NCBI GenBank assembly: GCA_025266875.1
Contig: JALLLT010000082.1
Span: forward strand, 19,641-83,640
Direction of reading: 5' to 3'
From: Fennellomyces sp. T-0311
Lineage: Eukaryota; Mucoromycota; Mucoromycetes; Mucorales; Lichtheimiaceae
Length of the DNA stretch: 64,000 bases
Shown: piece after piece, positions 11,976 to 24,508 of the stretch
How the letters are laid out: each line of letters starts with the position of its first letter
How positions within the stretch are numbered: the first letter of the stretch is position 1
Made by a program: the position numbers and the translations under genes
The notes under the pieces: generated by a model
What the model was told of the DNA's origin: nothing
What the model saw: only the letters and a program-made list of their open reading frames with translations
The model's database searches: none

Positions 11976-14269
11976 TTATCTAGTATCGATGGTTTGACTA
12001 GGAAATGTGGTCTTATAATTGTCGCGCAGTGCTGCATCTGCCTTGAGCGCTTTGATGTATTTGCGGTTCCCTTCGCGACGAATATCCACGAGCAACATTT
12101 GTGGTCGTTGCCATTCATGTAGTAAGTTATAAATGTGGTTCTTCTTTATGTGATTGTCGGCGTCATGGACGATGAGGTGTGTCAAGCAACGCATGCTCGC
12201 AAAAGCCTTGACTTCGTCATCTCCGAGTGCACATGCCACACAAATCTTCAAGGTTCGGATCTTCGAATGCTTCAGATACTCCAACGAACGAGTAAGTGTT
12301 TCTTTTGTGAGCCGAGTGGAGAAAAGGTTGAGAGTTCGGATATTGGATGAGCTGACTGCTGCCATTAGCTGGAGTATGAAGTCTGTGGTTGGTGTTTGAA
12401 TGTAGCCAGGACGACTGTAAGTGAAATCGTACACGGTTTGCGCATGTTTAAAAAATAGTTCGAACTGTTGACCCGTAATTAGACCATCTTGACCTGGCGC
12501 TGGTGCTGGTGCCTTGGGATCCCTGGAAAGCCAGCCAATTGATATTCTTCGTAGTTGTGTCAAATTCGCCAGTCTTTCGAATATACTGTCGTGCCAAAAA
12601 TTTAATCCCTTAAGACTGATATCGACGAGGGATGGACATGCCAAAAGCAGGTGAAGTAGTTGCTGTGATCCAATGGAGCACGTTTTAGAGGCTTCGAGGA
12701 TGAGTGTTTGCAAATGGGGAGCACCAGATTGAGCCAAGATGTCCAAGGCGTGGAACTGACCGTTTTCAAGCATATCCAGGTGCAGGCTCAATGTACGTAA
12801 GGTCTTGTTGGCTTTTTGGAACATGGAAGCAAGCTGTGGGTTGACGTTCTTCTCGCTGTATATGGTCGAAGGTCGTATAGTCAGTGATACGAGGCCACGG
12901 ACAGTGGGGGATGGTTGTGTATGAGTTGCGCATAATGGCTGATTTGCTTTAGGATTGTAGTTGAGTGTTTCGAGCGCGGGACAAAAATTATGCACAGATT
13001 CAAGCACATTGGAGTAGTCTTTCACGCCTGATGAATTAATTGTAAGCGATGTTAAAGCTGGTGCGTACTGACAGATTTGATCGATAGCGGCTAGTTGCTG
13101 CGGCAAGTAAAGTGAAGTAAGTTTGAGGTTGGATAGCTGTGCAGTATCTTTAAGATAATCAATAATTGGCGATGAATATTGGCCAGCAAGGTAGTTCGTA
13201 ACTGTTTGCAAATTCGAGAATGTTTGTGCCGCTCTGAGAATGTCGACCCCGTAGTTACTGTGCCTGTCGCTGTTGTTTAATGTCATTGTCTTTATGCTGT
13301 TCTTGATTATTTTGGATATTTTTTTAAACGTGGATTTGTCATGGTGCTTCATCGCTGGAGAATGCATAATATATTAGATGACGGAAAGCATTTTGTCGAC
13401 TACAGCTTACTCAACGACTCGACACCACTCCACTCATGGTCCATCACGTCAAGAATTGGCTCTCCCCAATCCTCCTGCTCGCTTTCGACTTCGTCAAAGT
13501 TGTCACCTTCATACATATCGACATAGGGGTCAAAGTCAGGATCGGGAAACTCCAAATGAAGCTCCCTCACCTGGGTACCGTCGATTGCCTCCAGATATGT
13601 CTCAGCGACAAAGTCAATGCCCATGCCAGGGAAATCCTTTTGAAGGTTGACTGTGTGCCACATGTGCGGCCACTTGCGAAACATGTAGTCGTTCCAGAAG
13701 CGACAGGTCATCCCCAAGTGCGCGCGGTCCATGATGGACAGCTGCGATAGGATTCGGGAAAGCACTTCGTACGGTAACAGTTGAGACAAATGCTGATTCT
13801 GGTTATTCTTGAGAGCCGAGACCTGGGCATACTTCACAGCGAGCATGTTTTGTTGTGGGAAGGTTTTGGGAACAAGCTCTGCACCACGTTGAAACACAAT
13901 TTCTGCATCATGCATTTGGTCGTTTAGGTACAAGGCATTGGCCTGCGCAAAGTATGGATCAGGGCACACCGCGTTGTTATGGGGGTTCGCCTCTTGACCG
14001 TCTGCTGCAGCAAGGTCATACTTGCTTTGCATCTCGTACGCAGCAGCTCGATGAACGTAGATAACTGAAGATAGGTCCGTTTGCAAGGCTTCAAGAGCAC
14101 AGGTGTAGTGCTTGACTGCATCGTCGTACTTTTGCACCGCGTAAGCGCGTTTTCCTTCCTCGAATGCCTCATTCACGGTGCCAAATTTGAGTGCTGTTAC
14201 TGTCAAGATGGAATGGGTATCTCCAGGCTTCACTAATTCCGAGGGACGAAGGAATGCTGATTGAGTCAT
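11976..14269 (-). CDS. TPR / F-box / LRR protein, Pof3-Dia2 architecture (paralogue A)
   Basis: Exon 1 is 14269-13411 and exon 2 is 13354-11976, phase 1 at the join, 745 aa. Order: a TPR block at about residues 35-115 (FEEGKRAYAVQKYDDAVKHY, then a second helix pair with RAAAYEMQSKYDLA), an F-box at about 165-210 (LPYEVLSRILSQL, then MTCRFWNDYMFRKWPHMW), an acidic linker, and a long C-terminal leucine-rich domain. This order matches fission yeast Pof3 and budding yeast Dia2, SCF substrate receptors acting in replication and genome stability; the match is architectural and orthology is not claimed. The start is set by homology with the paralogue at 45357 (both begin MTQS). It ends soon after the last LRR, without the Pro-rich tail of the other two copies. 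It is tandem with paralogue B. Confidence 0.85.
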
Positions 14270-14570
14270 GACGGATTGTTAAATGTACACCGGGAAAGTG
14301 AAGGGCCCTTGTGACAAGTTTATCCGGTTACCCTGCACAGTTTTCGTGCAACAATACGTTTCTGAATGGAGTATCCACCAGACTCGTTCGAAATTAGCGG
14401 ATGGGTACACTTTTGTCTGCATCCAAGGCAAGTCGAACATTGTAAGTTGACCAACTAAGTCGTTATTGTAGTCCCTATGGTATGTGACACGCCTGCTTAC
14501 TGGTGCTGGTTGATCATATTTTACTCTTGAATGAATAAAGATATACATAGCAACTATTGCACTGAAAAAA

Positions 14571-17086
14571 CTATGGCAAAAATTCCGGACCAAATTCTGG
14601 AAACTGTACTATCGGATCAATGGGAGGACCAGGCAGCCGTGACCTATTACTGAACACATCTTCTATAGGCTGAAACTCGTCAAAGGTATCTAACGGTATT
14701 GGACCCATCGAGGATTGATATACCTCCAGTTCACCAAAGAAAGAAGCAGGTGGAAGTACATGTTCGAAAAAGTTTGGTAGCGGAGGCTGATGTACAGTGA
14801 GCGGATTCAATAGCCATGGATCGAGCGATAAATTTGCTGCCGGTGGTAATGGATTGGACATCTCTATTGAATATCGAACCATTGGATCCGTGATTTGGTC
14901 TTTTGTTCGTCGCATGGTTCCTAGATCTGCCTTGTATCCTTTGATGAAAAAATCAGGCTCATGGCGCCGGATGTGGACAAAAAGCATCTGAGGATTTTCC
15001 CATAGATCCAATAATGCGCACACCTTATGCTGGTTGATAAGGCATACATCGTCGCGTATCGTCAAATGCGTCAAGCATGGTATACTTGCAAACCCTTTGA
15101 GCTCGTTATTACCAATGGAACTAGCAATACGGACCTTGAGTGTTTGGACTCGGGAATGTTGCAGGTGCTTCAAAGAGGAAAGGAGTGTGTCGCCTGTCAG
15201 TTTGTTGGAGGTCAAGTCGAGTTTGCGAACAGAAGAAGAGCTGGCACCCCGTATCAGTTCCAAAATAAAGTGGTGGTCTAGAGTGTAAATGCTGACAGGG
15301 CGGTGATTGTACGCGAAATCGTCAATGTTTTGAGCACGTTCGAAGAAAGTTCGTAGGCTTTGCGCGGTTATGAGGCCATCAACACCTATTTTTTGAATTG
15401 GTACAATACGATCTCGATAAATGACTTCGATCGAAAGTTTTCGTAAGGTGCTTGAGTTTGCTAATGCGTCGAATATTCTGTCGTGCCAAAAGTTTGCACC
15501 GGTGAGCTTGACCGTGTTGAGAGATGGACATGTATAAATCAGGTTAGATATAAATTGTGATCCGATAGAACATTCTTTGGAAGCCTCGAGAATGAGTGTT
15601 TGAAGATGAGGAGCGCCAGACCGAATCAAAGCATCCAAGGCGCTAAATTGGCCGTTTTCGAGTATGTCCAGACTTAAATCCAATGTTTGTAAAGTCTTGT
15701 ACGCCCTTTGAAGCATCGATGCTAGATATTGGTTGACATTCGTATCACTATGTATTTTCAAGGGTCGTATAACCAGCGTCTTTAAACCACTGTCGATGGA
15801 ATCTATTGCTGCCGGTGAGTGAGTTGTCGATAGCCTTTGAGCTGCTTTAGGACTGAAGTTGAGTATCTCGAGGGCCGGACAGTGTCTGTGCACCGATTCC
15901 ATAAGACTTCCGTAGTGTACGATGGTGTGCGAATCAATATTTAGCGACGTCAAGGCGGGAACATCACGCAAAATTTGGCTGGTATATTCTCCTAGCAGTC
16001 TTGGCATCGAAAGTGACGTGATATGAAAATTTGATAATTGCGCGGCATCTTTTAGGTAATTCAAAAGTTGTCGATCCTTGTAGTTCACTACGCCAAAGTC
16101 ATTGGTCATAGTTTGTAGCTTTGGACAGCTACGAGCGGCTTTTTCCAATACGTCTAAACCGAAATTGTTCTTGCCGCTACTTTTTGTTAATGTCAACTTC
16201 TTCAGATTCTCCCCGACAAAGGATAACACACTATTGAAATGGGCCGCTGTCCCATGCCGCATTTCTGGTACGTAAATAGTAAACAGTTATGTTAGATGAC
16301 ACTATGCGCTTCACAGGTTACATGTTACAGCTTACTTAAGAATTCAACGCCATTCCATCGATAATCCATAAAGTCCAGTAGAACATCTCCAGAATCCTCT
16401 GATATACTCCTTCTCCGCCTGTGTCTTCTAGGATTCGTACCAGGGTGGTGTAATATGGGATTCAGTGCAGAACTAAAATCCAAATGCAGATCCCTGACTT
16501 GCTCTGCTCGGATTGCCTTGATATAACGTCTTGTACTGGAAATCAGGCCGAAAGAACGAAAGTCCTTTCCAGGATTAACTGTGTGCCACATGCGCGGCCA
16601 CTTGTGAAACATGAAGTCGAACCAGAAGCGACAAGTCATTCCCAAATGGATACAATCCTTTGTGGATAAATCTGAAAGGATATGAGAGAGCACCTCAGGC
16701 GGCAATAAATGGACCAGGTGCTGGTTCCTATTTTCCACCGGTGTCAAAGGTTGACCGTGCCTCATAGTAAGTGATGTAGTTTGAGGGGTAGTTTTTGCAG
16801 AGTGTGGAGCATAATACGTGGTGTTGCTACCCAGAGTTGCAACTCGATTGTCTTCGGCAGCAAGGTCGTATCTGCCTTGCTTCTCGTACGCTGCGGCCCG
16901 GTGCGTGAAAATTACTGAGGATAGGTCAGCTTGCAAGGCCTCAAGTGCACGAGTGTAGTGGCTGACTGCGTCGTCATACTTTCGAGCCATAAAAGCACGC
17001 TTTCCTTCCTCGAATGACTCATTGGTGGGATTGTAATTCAGCATCTGTAACGATGGCAAAGTGCGAAAGAATGGCGAGTGAGCCAT
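14571..17086 (-). CDS. TPR / F-box / LRR protein, Pof3-Dia2 architecture (paralogue B)
   Basis: Exons 17086-16336 and 16264-14571 join in phase 1 at the same position as in paralogues A and C, giving 814 aa. The first TPR unit is intact (FEEGKRAFMARKYDDAVSHY), but the region that forms the following TPR helices in A and C is replaced by unrelated Ser/Thr-rich sequence, so the TPR domain looks shortened. The F-box (LPPEVLSHILSDL, MTCRFWFDFMFHKWPRMW) and the LRR domain are conserved. A C-terminal tail of about 95 residues is rich in Pro and Phe and unlike paralogue A. The stop lies about 300 bp upstream of the start of paralogue A, so the two are a head-to-tail tandem pair. Predicted role: SCF-type ubiquitin ligase substrate receptor; substrate unknown. 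Confidence 0.85.
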
Positions 17087-17813
17087 GATGACTTGTTGAA
17101 TGATACTCGAAAGAACACCCTTTTTTTATTTGTGAGGTATAATATTGCGTGTGAAGAGGGGCCGTGTATGGGAGTTATAGGCTCAGCAAGCATTGCGGCG
17201 CCATTGCGGCGCCCACATTGTTTCATGCATCAAATATGACCGTGCGGAGGTGATTGACGCTCAAATCCAAGCATAGTCCCTTACCGATGGGATAAATGTA
17301 TAAGTAAATGTGATAGCGTATACGTACAGTCTATAATCCACTACCACCTCCCAGATTGACCTGATCATTTTGTAGCGTTAGATATGTTTGCTGTCTAGCC
17401 CCATCACGACGAAGTTACTGCCTACATGGTAAGAAGCGGACCTGCACAATTAATACCCATCTTTTATGCAATAGTTGTCAATCATAGCTCCAAAGGGGAC
17501 AACGGAATAAAATACTGAAATCAGCACTGTATTATGGAAAATGACGCTTCTTTGGACAATAATAAAGCTATCAGGGTCGTTGGCAGTACAAATCATAGCA
17601 CTTAGTAACCGCAACCCACTCGAAGTAACGTCAAGGGTTATTGAAATAGTATAATGGCGTACGATAACCGAAAGGCCGCCAATTGTAATGATGGCAACAA
17701 ATGAAAGCCAGTACACTTCATCAAACTGTAGTCATTCGCCTATCAATTTCTCGCCTGATGACCAACAATGACCTTGCTCATCCGACTGTCGTGAAAGAAA
17801 TTTCTCTCGAAAT
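17087..17813. other. Upstream region of paralogue B
   Basis: Presumed promoter of the minus-strand F-box gene followed by A+T-rich DNA. No gene seen. Confidence 0.35.
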
Positions 17814-18117
17814 ATGCTATGTGATAGTCCGCACTATCAATCCTTTCATGAGCTCGACAATAACACACTGGTCCCTTTTCTTTGGAATACTCTTTTCCAC
17901 CGTGATCCTCTCCCATCTGCTCTCATACATGTCCTATGCACCGGCGATAGATCTTATTTTCCAACTCCAGCACCAAAACTTTTGCGCATCATCTCTTACA
18001 TCACCCTCGCGATATGGCGAGCCCACTGGGCGTTCATTTTTTTCTTCCGCTCCTTTTATTCCTGAGCAGGTCGCATCTATGGCAACCCGACTCATTCATC
18101 AATATGCATATCTCTGA
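17814..18117 (+). mobile_element. 3' relic of a non-LTR retrotransposon (reverse transcriptase C-terminus)
   Basis: One frame reads through LTLAIWRAHWAF-type sequence (ITLAIWRAHWAFIFF at about 17990-18045), and the next frame continues with APFIPEQVASMATRLIHQY to a stop at 18117. A Trp-Arg-x-His-Trp-x-Phe-Ile-Phe segment, then Pro-Phe-hydrophobic-Pro and a closing amphipathic helix, is the pattern I associate with the C-terminal end of LINE polyproteins in Mucorales. The two parts are joined only across a frameshift near a run of eight T. Nothing upstream is recognisable as the catalytic reverse transcriptase, so this is a 5'-truncated, decayed copy. The identification rests on family pattern memory. 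Confidence 0.4.
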
Positions 18118-18407
18118 TTTCATTACGTTAAAACTCTTTCGTTTATAAATCATAAGGTCGCTGACATACCACTTCTCTCCGAACGTGTGTCGGTATCAAT
18201 AAATTTTGAGGGTAACACATCCTTACAAAAAAAACACACTATGCATAAATTGTGTCGCAGATCGGCTGCTGACATCTGTCCAATGAAGTCCCTGTTATCC
18301 ATATATAGTAAAGAAGCTTTTCGACCGACACACATTTTGCTTGAAAGTTAGATAAGATCATTTAAATTGCGAGGAGTTCAAGGAGTGCTTTTGTGAAGTA
18401 TCAAATA

Positions 18408-18515
18408 CACTGTAAAACAATTTTCTAGTTTTCACAGGATTTTACAAGATTTTACAAGACTTTGTATAATTTTATAATACCGTCCCACTATGTTACACTA
18501 GGATTTTTTACAGTG
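18408..18515. mobile_element. MITE-like element with terminal inverted repeats and TA duplication
   Basis: The left end CACTGTAAAA (18408-18417) is repeated inverted at the right end (TTTTACAGTG, 18506-18515). Both ends are flanked by TA (18406-18407 and 18516-18517), the target duplication of Tc1/mariner-type transposases. Beyond the perfect 10 bp the arms stay similar: CTAGTTTTCACA on the left against CTAGTGTAACA on the inverted right. The 108-bp body has two direct copies of GATTTTACAAGA-like sequence and no coding capacity. It is therefore a non-autonomous miniature element. Confidence 0.65.
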
Positions 18516-18865
18516 TATAAGCTTCCATTCAAAAGAAAAGGAAAATGATATAAAAGTACAATGCGAAGCCACGGACTGCGAGATACCTAATTGTATGTAA
18601 AATTACAAGCAAGCGCTGTCCACTTTGTTAATATATATATATCGATTTCACTTTCTAGAACAACATTAAATCATAATCAATTCACCTCTTTACGTAGAAG
18701 TGTTACTGATCATACATAGCTTCATTTCAAAGATATTTGCGAGAACACGGTTCTTCCCATTTTTGGTTGGGCGGCCCACTGAGTTCTTGGTCCTTGCCCG
18801 GGTCTCCGATCTGACACATGACCATTCATATCATCAACATGCAATGATATCTCGGACATTGAGGT

Positions 18866-19366
18866 TTATGCTCTACGTGTAGTTGGCCGACGACGAGCAG
18901 ATGGATATTTGTTACCCCCTTGGTATAGGTGTTTCTGGATATCATATAGTTGGTTACTTAAGTAGGTTATCCGTGACACAGATAATTGTAAAAGGTTCAG
19001 AATTCCTCGATCACCTTCCCACAGAGAAAAAACAACGATATCTATGCTATTAGCTAGTTGGAACGGTCTACAAAATTGATTTTCTTGACAACAAAATAAT
19101 TTGTCAAAAATATATTGCCAGGTGGAACAATACGTGGTTACCGGCTGAGCTTGCCTTTTTATGCCTGAAATAATCCGGTATGTACTACCATGTGCACGCA
19201 GGCTTGCAGTCAATGGTGGCTGCGGGAGCTCGTATGCGTGTATCAGGAAGATGAAACAATCGAGAAAAATGTAGCCAATGAGTACGACCATTCTACTGAA
19301 ATTAAAAGAGTCGAATTGACAAGCAAATTGCTCCTCTACCTTATTGTACGAGTATTGAGAGTGCAT
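18866..19366 (-). CDS. Hypothetical protein, possibly secreted or membrane anchored
   Basis: A 166-codon ATG frame (the open frame extends further upstream without ATG) stands out in a stop-rich region. An internal ATG at 19291 would give 141 aa starting with a signal-like stretch, MVVLIGYIFLDCFIFLIHAY, followed by a Pro-rich stretch and a Cys-containing segment (KLFCCQENQFC) and ending in a basic tail (SARRRPTTRRA). No family was recognised. Its 5' end is close to the Stc1-domain gene on the other strand, so the two could share a divergent promoter. It may be chance. Confidence 0.3.
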   Translation of the reverse strand: MHSQYSYNKVEEQFACQFDSFNFSRMVVLIGYIFLDCFIFLIHAYELPQPPLTASLRAHGSTYRIISGIKRQAQPVTTYCSTWQYIFDKLFCCQENQFCRPFQLANSIDIVVFSLWEGDRGILNLLQLSVSRITYLSNQLYDIQKHLYQGGNKYPSARRRPTTRRA

Positions 19367-19559
19367 TGCTTGACGAGATACGACTGTTAGTATTTTGGGT
19401 CTCGAGAAATATTTGTTACTGTTTGTATTTTTCAAAGGATATGAAGCGTAGAGAACGTCCAACGAACTTTCACATATACACACACTATGCGGGTAGCTCT
19501 CTTGCCCTTCTTAATGTAAACTACTGATCGTTATTTGTTCACCAATGAATGGAGTGTAG

Positions 19560-20189
19560 GCAGTTCACATACATTCAAAACTTTGAATTGTGTTTTCTGC
19601 AGACAGGTAAGCCATTTTAGTCATTGCTGAATTTTGTTCATTGTCATGGCACTAAGGGACTACAGGAAAAGCCAATCAAGGAGTTCTCCGAGATGCAGTT
19701 GGCAAAAGTAAGTTTACTCAATCTTCAAAGGTTCGTGATAACTTTGGTAACAGATTCGTCTGTTTAGGCCTCGTATATCTGTATGTTGTATAGCAACTAT
19801 CATATTGAAAAAAGTTACGGCTAACATCTCGACCGCTCTGGGATCCGTTTTCTTTTTGACTACATAGCGCATATGCCATCACAAGTAGACAGCAAACTGA
19901 GGCAAATCAGCTGTATAAACTGTACGGATAAACAAGTGGAGCGTTTACGATGCTGGAGTTGCCACAAGACAATGACCTTGGACAAATTTGCAAAGGTAGG
20001 AAAGACGCGTATACGTAGAAGTATAGGCCATCTTACATTCTTATCTTTTAGAAACAACGGCGATCTGGTGAGAAAGCACGCTGCCTTGCATGTATGAAGA
20101 AACGAGATGACGAGGATGTAAACGATTCTCAACCAGAGTACTCGTCTGACGGTTCGTATTCGGACTCATGGGACGATTATTACATGTAG
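19560..20189 (+). CDS. Stc1-domain protein (RNAi-heterochromatin linker type)
   Basis: Recognisable exons: 19560-19606 (ends LNCVFCRQ), 19666-19707 (EKPIKEFSEMQLAK), about 19885-19995 (LRQISCINC, then LRCWSCHKTMTLDKFAK) and 20052-20189 (KQRRSGEKARCLACMKK, then an acidic tail ending YSDSWDDYYM). The CxxC pairs, the K-P-x-x-x-F-S-x-x-Q-L block and the C-terminal FAKxQRR...KARCxxC block are the Stc1 domain in order. In Schizosaccharomyces pombe, Stc1 bridges Argonaute/RITS to the CLRC H3K9 methyltransferase complex. The initiating exon is not found, and the exit phase of exon 2 (0) does not fit the entry phase of exon 3 (1). One extra A in the AAAA run at 19704-19707 would repair this. Otherwise an ATG at 19873 gives an 86-aa half-domain protein. 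Confidence 0.6.
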
Positions 20190-20988
20190 ATTCTTGTGCT
20201 GTATTTTCATATAATATCATCTTTAAGCATTTGTGCGTATCGATTGAGAACGTATGTGTACTTATATTTCCTAGAAGACCAAGTCGTTTTAGTATATTAC
20301 CATTGTTCGCAGATGCTGAACCCCAACCGTGTGCGTTTTGAATCTGTTACATTGTTAAGAACATTGGCCGTCCACCAAATGGGTCACCTTAGTAATATAA
20401 TAGTTCAAAAATTACTATTTTTATTGAAAAGGTCACTGATCTGCGCCCTTAGCCATATGATTTAGTAATACAGAGGAATGCTTTGTTATTCTGTCAATCT
20501 TATTGGGACTGTATAGGAAGTAGTTCCGGCGAAACTCAATTGCTATGACTCCTTGATGGGCGGTTTTTGTTGATCCAAACAAACACTAAAATTGGCACTA
20601 GACCCGATTGCTCAGGGATACGACTTTGCTCGATTTGGAATCTAGAGAGATAAGAATGCTTTGTCAAGCAAGCATTGCTCTCTATCAAATCCGAAAATAC
20701 TATGTTAATACTTTATTAGATCAAAGATTTGTATCTACTAACATCGTGGTATCTAATGTAGGGTGCAGTATAGATTCATACACAAGAAAGTAGTGTTTAT
20801 CCGCGACGGAAACATGCTATCCGAACGTCTCTAATTACGTTTTTAGGCTTTCAACTCAACAGACTATAAGAGTACATATTTTCTCACGGAATTAGAACAA
20901 GTAACTAATCTTACCAAAACATCTACGAAAGTGTATAGAGAAGGTTTATTAAAATGAGTGGATGGATACACCAAGCTTTACATTGAAT
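20190..20988. other. Intergenic, no gene seen
   Basis: Short frames only. The 15-mer ATGCTATCCGAACGT at 20814-20828 recurs near 26714 with similar flanks. Confidence 0.4.
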
Positions 20989-22820
20989 TCAACGTCTTTT
21001 CAAAAGCACTGTGATTACATCTATGGAAGGATATGGTATAGCTACATTCACGTTATAACCATGTATCCTGTGCTCAAGGTAAGTTGCGATCTCTTCCTCA
21101 AATTCCGTCATCACAACCCTCTCGAGATGAACTCTCTTTAGACTCGTGGTAGCTTCAAACATTTTGACTATTGCAGATGCGTCCACCTGTAAATGTGAAA
21201 GCGAAGATCCTCCTCCCCTCACGATAAATGACTGCAGCGTGGGCAAGTCGCCAATTGCCTGCAGGAAGGGTGGAGGGGCGCGAGCGATAGAATCCAAATC
21301 GATATCTTGAATTGCTGTTTGGCCGAGCTGATCAACAAACTGAAGCAGGCCGTTGTCAGAGTAATCGTTCGTGTTTCGAAATACAATTCGTAGTCGTTCG
21401 AGCATAGAAAAATGAGCGATGAGATCCAGAAGCATATCGTTTGCAGAATGTACGGCGTCTAGTGTGATAGCGCTGATTCTGGAGTTCTGCCACACCCAGG
21501 TTTTAAGTTTCTCGTGGTTATGGTTGCGAAGCGAAAGATGTGATAGTTCGAGATGCTTTAGTTGTTTCAGTTTTATCAGAGCCGATAAATCCAGTTGATT
21601 GGCTTTGCTGCCATTTAAGCAGAGATGTTCCAGGGCTGGGCACACAGGAAGCACAATATTCCCAGACACAGCTGGCTGGTCATCTTGATTCAATAGATGG
21701 AGAACTAACACGCGAAGGTGAGGAGTGCAGAGTTGGTTCATTAGCGGAATTTCGTGGGGGATATACTCCAACCCAATAAATTCAAGCGTGCTTGCGTTGC
21801 GTGAAAGATGTGGACCAACTTGTTGCGGACCGTAACCACCGCTTTGGCATGCTATAAAGCAGCGTAATCCTGAATGAGTACTCTTGTTTTCTTCAATATC
21901 TGCGAGCCACGTGAACCGGTAATTCGCGGATAGGCAGCCCCCGCTTGACTCCAGGTATGTCAGCCTCTGGCACCATGAAGAAACATCTTCAAGGTTTGTG
22001 AGAGTATGGGCGGGGGGACGCAAATAGATGCTCTCTTTTTTTCGTACTCCATAGGCAAGATTCTGCAAATTGGGACTGTTTCGGAGAATAGGCTCAAGTT
22101 GCAACTTCATGTTGACAGGGAAGTCAAGATAAAGGTGAGTCAGGCGGCCAAGGTGCGGCAAAACTGGCTGTTGAGTGAGTGCATTGACTCGCCAATTGAC
22201 TGTAATACCTATATAAGAAAGTTGGATAAGGTCGGGGAAGGCTGAGATTGCATCAAGAACATTCATATTGGTGTTGGTATCATTGAAAATAAGCCGCGGT
22301 GTACCATCCGCAATCATCTTCAGCAACGACAGAAGCATGCATATTCGCGCTGCGGATATCTTGTCCGGAATTCGCATCTCTACCAATCCGATTATCAGCC
22401 AAATCCGTTTTTACAAGTTAAAGACATACCCACGGAATCAATTTGAGGACAATGATAGTCGATCAGCTTGCGTAATATAAAGTGGAGTCTATCGTATTTG
22501 GTGTCACTGAGAACAATGTTCTTGCCGTAGTTCCGGACACAGTGCTCCCATCGCATATCACTTTTGGAAACGTCCCGATATGACATGTATACGTATTTCC
22601 ACGTTCTTTGCATATACTGCGGTGCTGATATGCGCCACCCCCGACACACTGTCATACACTTCAAGCAGTCTAGCTGATTCAGGTACCATCCAATCTTGAC
22701 AGTGATCTCAACGGGAAGTGAACCAAGAAATCGTGTTGAATTCGGCCCATTGAAATCGTTAATGGCATCTTGTACGAGTGAATCCGCAGCGGCTTCGACA
22801 CGCTGACGACGAGTTCTCAT
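20989..22820 (-). CDS. F-box / LRR protein, second family
   Basis: Exons 22820-22430 and 22379-20989 join across a 50-bp intron (GTATGT...GGTAG) to give 593 aa. The frame extends upstream to a TTG, but the first ATG is 22820 (MRTRRQRVEAAAD). The F-box is at about residues 30-65 (RFLGSLPVEITVKIGWYL, then CLKCMTVCRGWR). The rest is a leucine-rich repeat region with hydrophobic repeats such as LIKLKQLKHLELSHLSL and FSMLERLRIVF. There is no TPR, so it is distinct from the Pof3-like genes nearby. Expected role: SCF substrate receptor with unknown target. A decayed copy lies 3 kb away at 25454-26360. Confidence 0.8.
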
Positions 22821-24366
22821 AATGAAAGGTCTGTCGCCCCAACTGAGTTTGAGGAGCCTTCCCAATCTGGGAAAAGCAGGTCATGAACTGATTGACTTTG
22901 GCTTGGGTATGAGACAGAGCATTTGTTATATTAACAACTTTACCTTTAAGCATAAAACGTGTAGCAGAGGAGAAAGGACGCTTTTGGATGCCCGTCATGC
23001 CTTTAAATATGAAGACATGCAGGGGCTGACAGAAGCTGACCATTACGTCGTCTTTGAATATCAATAATCCGCTGTATGTTGCCCCTCTATCTTTCAAAAG
23101 ATATATCCATGAAGCATGTCCATTGCTTTGTAAACGCTGTCGCAAACAGTGTTGCTATGTCAATGGTAATTTTCATAAGCAGTCGCCAGCTGCCACTGAT
23201 GCAATTATTGAAAGCGCCCATAAGTGACTCGTAAAATCTGAGTATAAAATGGGGGCTCTGGCTGGGGCTACTACTTCATTTGCCAGAAGCGAACGTGGTT
23301 CAAAGGGTAACATGTGGTTCCCACTTTCGGAGCTGCGTAAAGTCGCTACCTAGAATCGTTCATCTTTGTTCGCACCTTTTTCTTCGCTTGTCACTCTTTC
23401 GCCTTCGGGCCTCCTCCTGCCTTCGGGGTTATTAACCTCGTGACCTAGCGGCACAAGCAGCATTATTTAATGCTATAGAAGTACTGGATCGATTCCGGTT
23501 GAGGCTCTACTGTCATTATTTGTATTAAAAGGAAAGTCTTTGCTCGTTTATCATCGCACAATCTGTTTCATAAGGTGAGCCTTTGCCATCATCTGTAGTG
23601 ATTGTCGAGAGTAAGCGATGTCAACTGGTAAGTTGATGTTGGCTATGTGTCACGAGACGTAATACAGGGTTCTATGCGAGAGACGGGATTGTGATCCCAT
23701 CATTCTTTGTTGCGCATTACTGGTTTTGGGTAGCATATCAGAATAATCGAATACTCGCTTCAGTTACTCCAATACTGAAGCGCTAAATCCAAAACTCTTG
23801 TATAATATCTACTAGTTTACTACGACGGTGCGTGTGCGCACATTACTCAACTGTTGTCGACAAGTTATATGAGATCTGAATGGCTTCTTTCCAGCGCACT
23901 AAAGTGAAACACCGCATGATTGTTTGTACAGTGTCACGTTGGATGAAGTGGTCGTCGGCGTGGTATACCTTCTTGTGCCGCTTCAACCATTGTCAGCCGC
24001 CTTCCTCTTTAACCTAAATCGTACTTCAGCAACCTGTGGTACTTTTGTAAGTTATAACCGGTTCTTTGGATTGGTACGAATGCTTTCCGTATCACTGAAG
24101 AGATATTCACAAGAAACACAGTTGATGCCGATAACTTGTAAGCACCGTATAACATGAAAATATTAGCTCTTCACAGCAACTGAACGGGTTCTTTTCGATT
24201 ATCATTCCATATACTTCTTCCAGCTGAGTATTTGCGTTGTCTGTTTATCAAAAGGCTCAACTCCTAAGTCGATTTCGTCATCTAGTTCATCATTTCTGTT
24301 ATTGCTTCGTAATAATATGCTGCCTACAGTTAGACACATGGATGAAAATAAACAGGTTCATGATAT
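22821..24366. other. Intergenic
   Basis: Upstream of the F-box/LRR gene. A plus-strand TATA-like element (GTATAAAATGGGG) at about 23240 is followed by only a very short ATG frame, so any transcript here is probably non-coding. No RNA gene recognised. Confidence 0.35.
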
Positions 24367-24508
24367 ATGACTTCGTACGTTTGGGAAGGCATAAGTGCGG
24401 CAAAAAATTGTGTTAAGGAGTACTGCGTCAACAAGGTAAGTGGTTATACTAACACTGGCATTATCATTTTTCTAGGCGACTGACAAACGAAATCACACTG
24501 TATTGTAG
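24367..24508 (+). CDS. Candidate two-exon micropeptide (33 aa)
   Basis: ATG at 24367 opens 23 codons (MTSYVWEGISAAKNCVKEYC, then VNK) ending exactly at a consensus donor (AAG|GTAAGT, 24435/24436). A 40-bp intron has a branch-like CTAAC and a TTTTTCTAG acceptor, and a second exon 24476-24508 continues in phase (ATDKRNHTVL) to TAG. The splice signals are better than chance usually provides in a 40-bp span. The peptide has no known motif and the intron is at the short end for this window. It could instead be a spliced non-coding RNA. Confidence 0.3.
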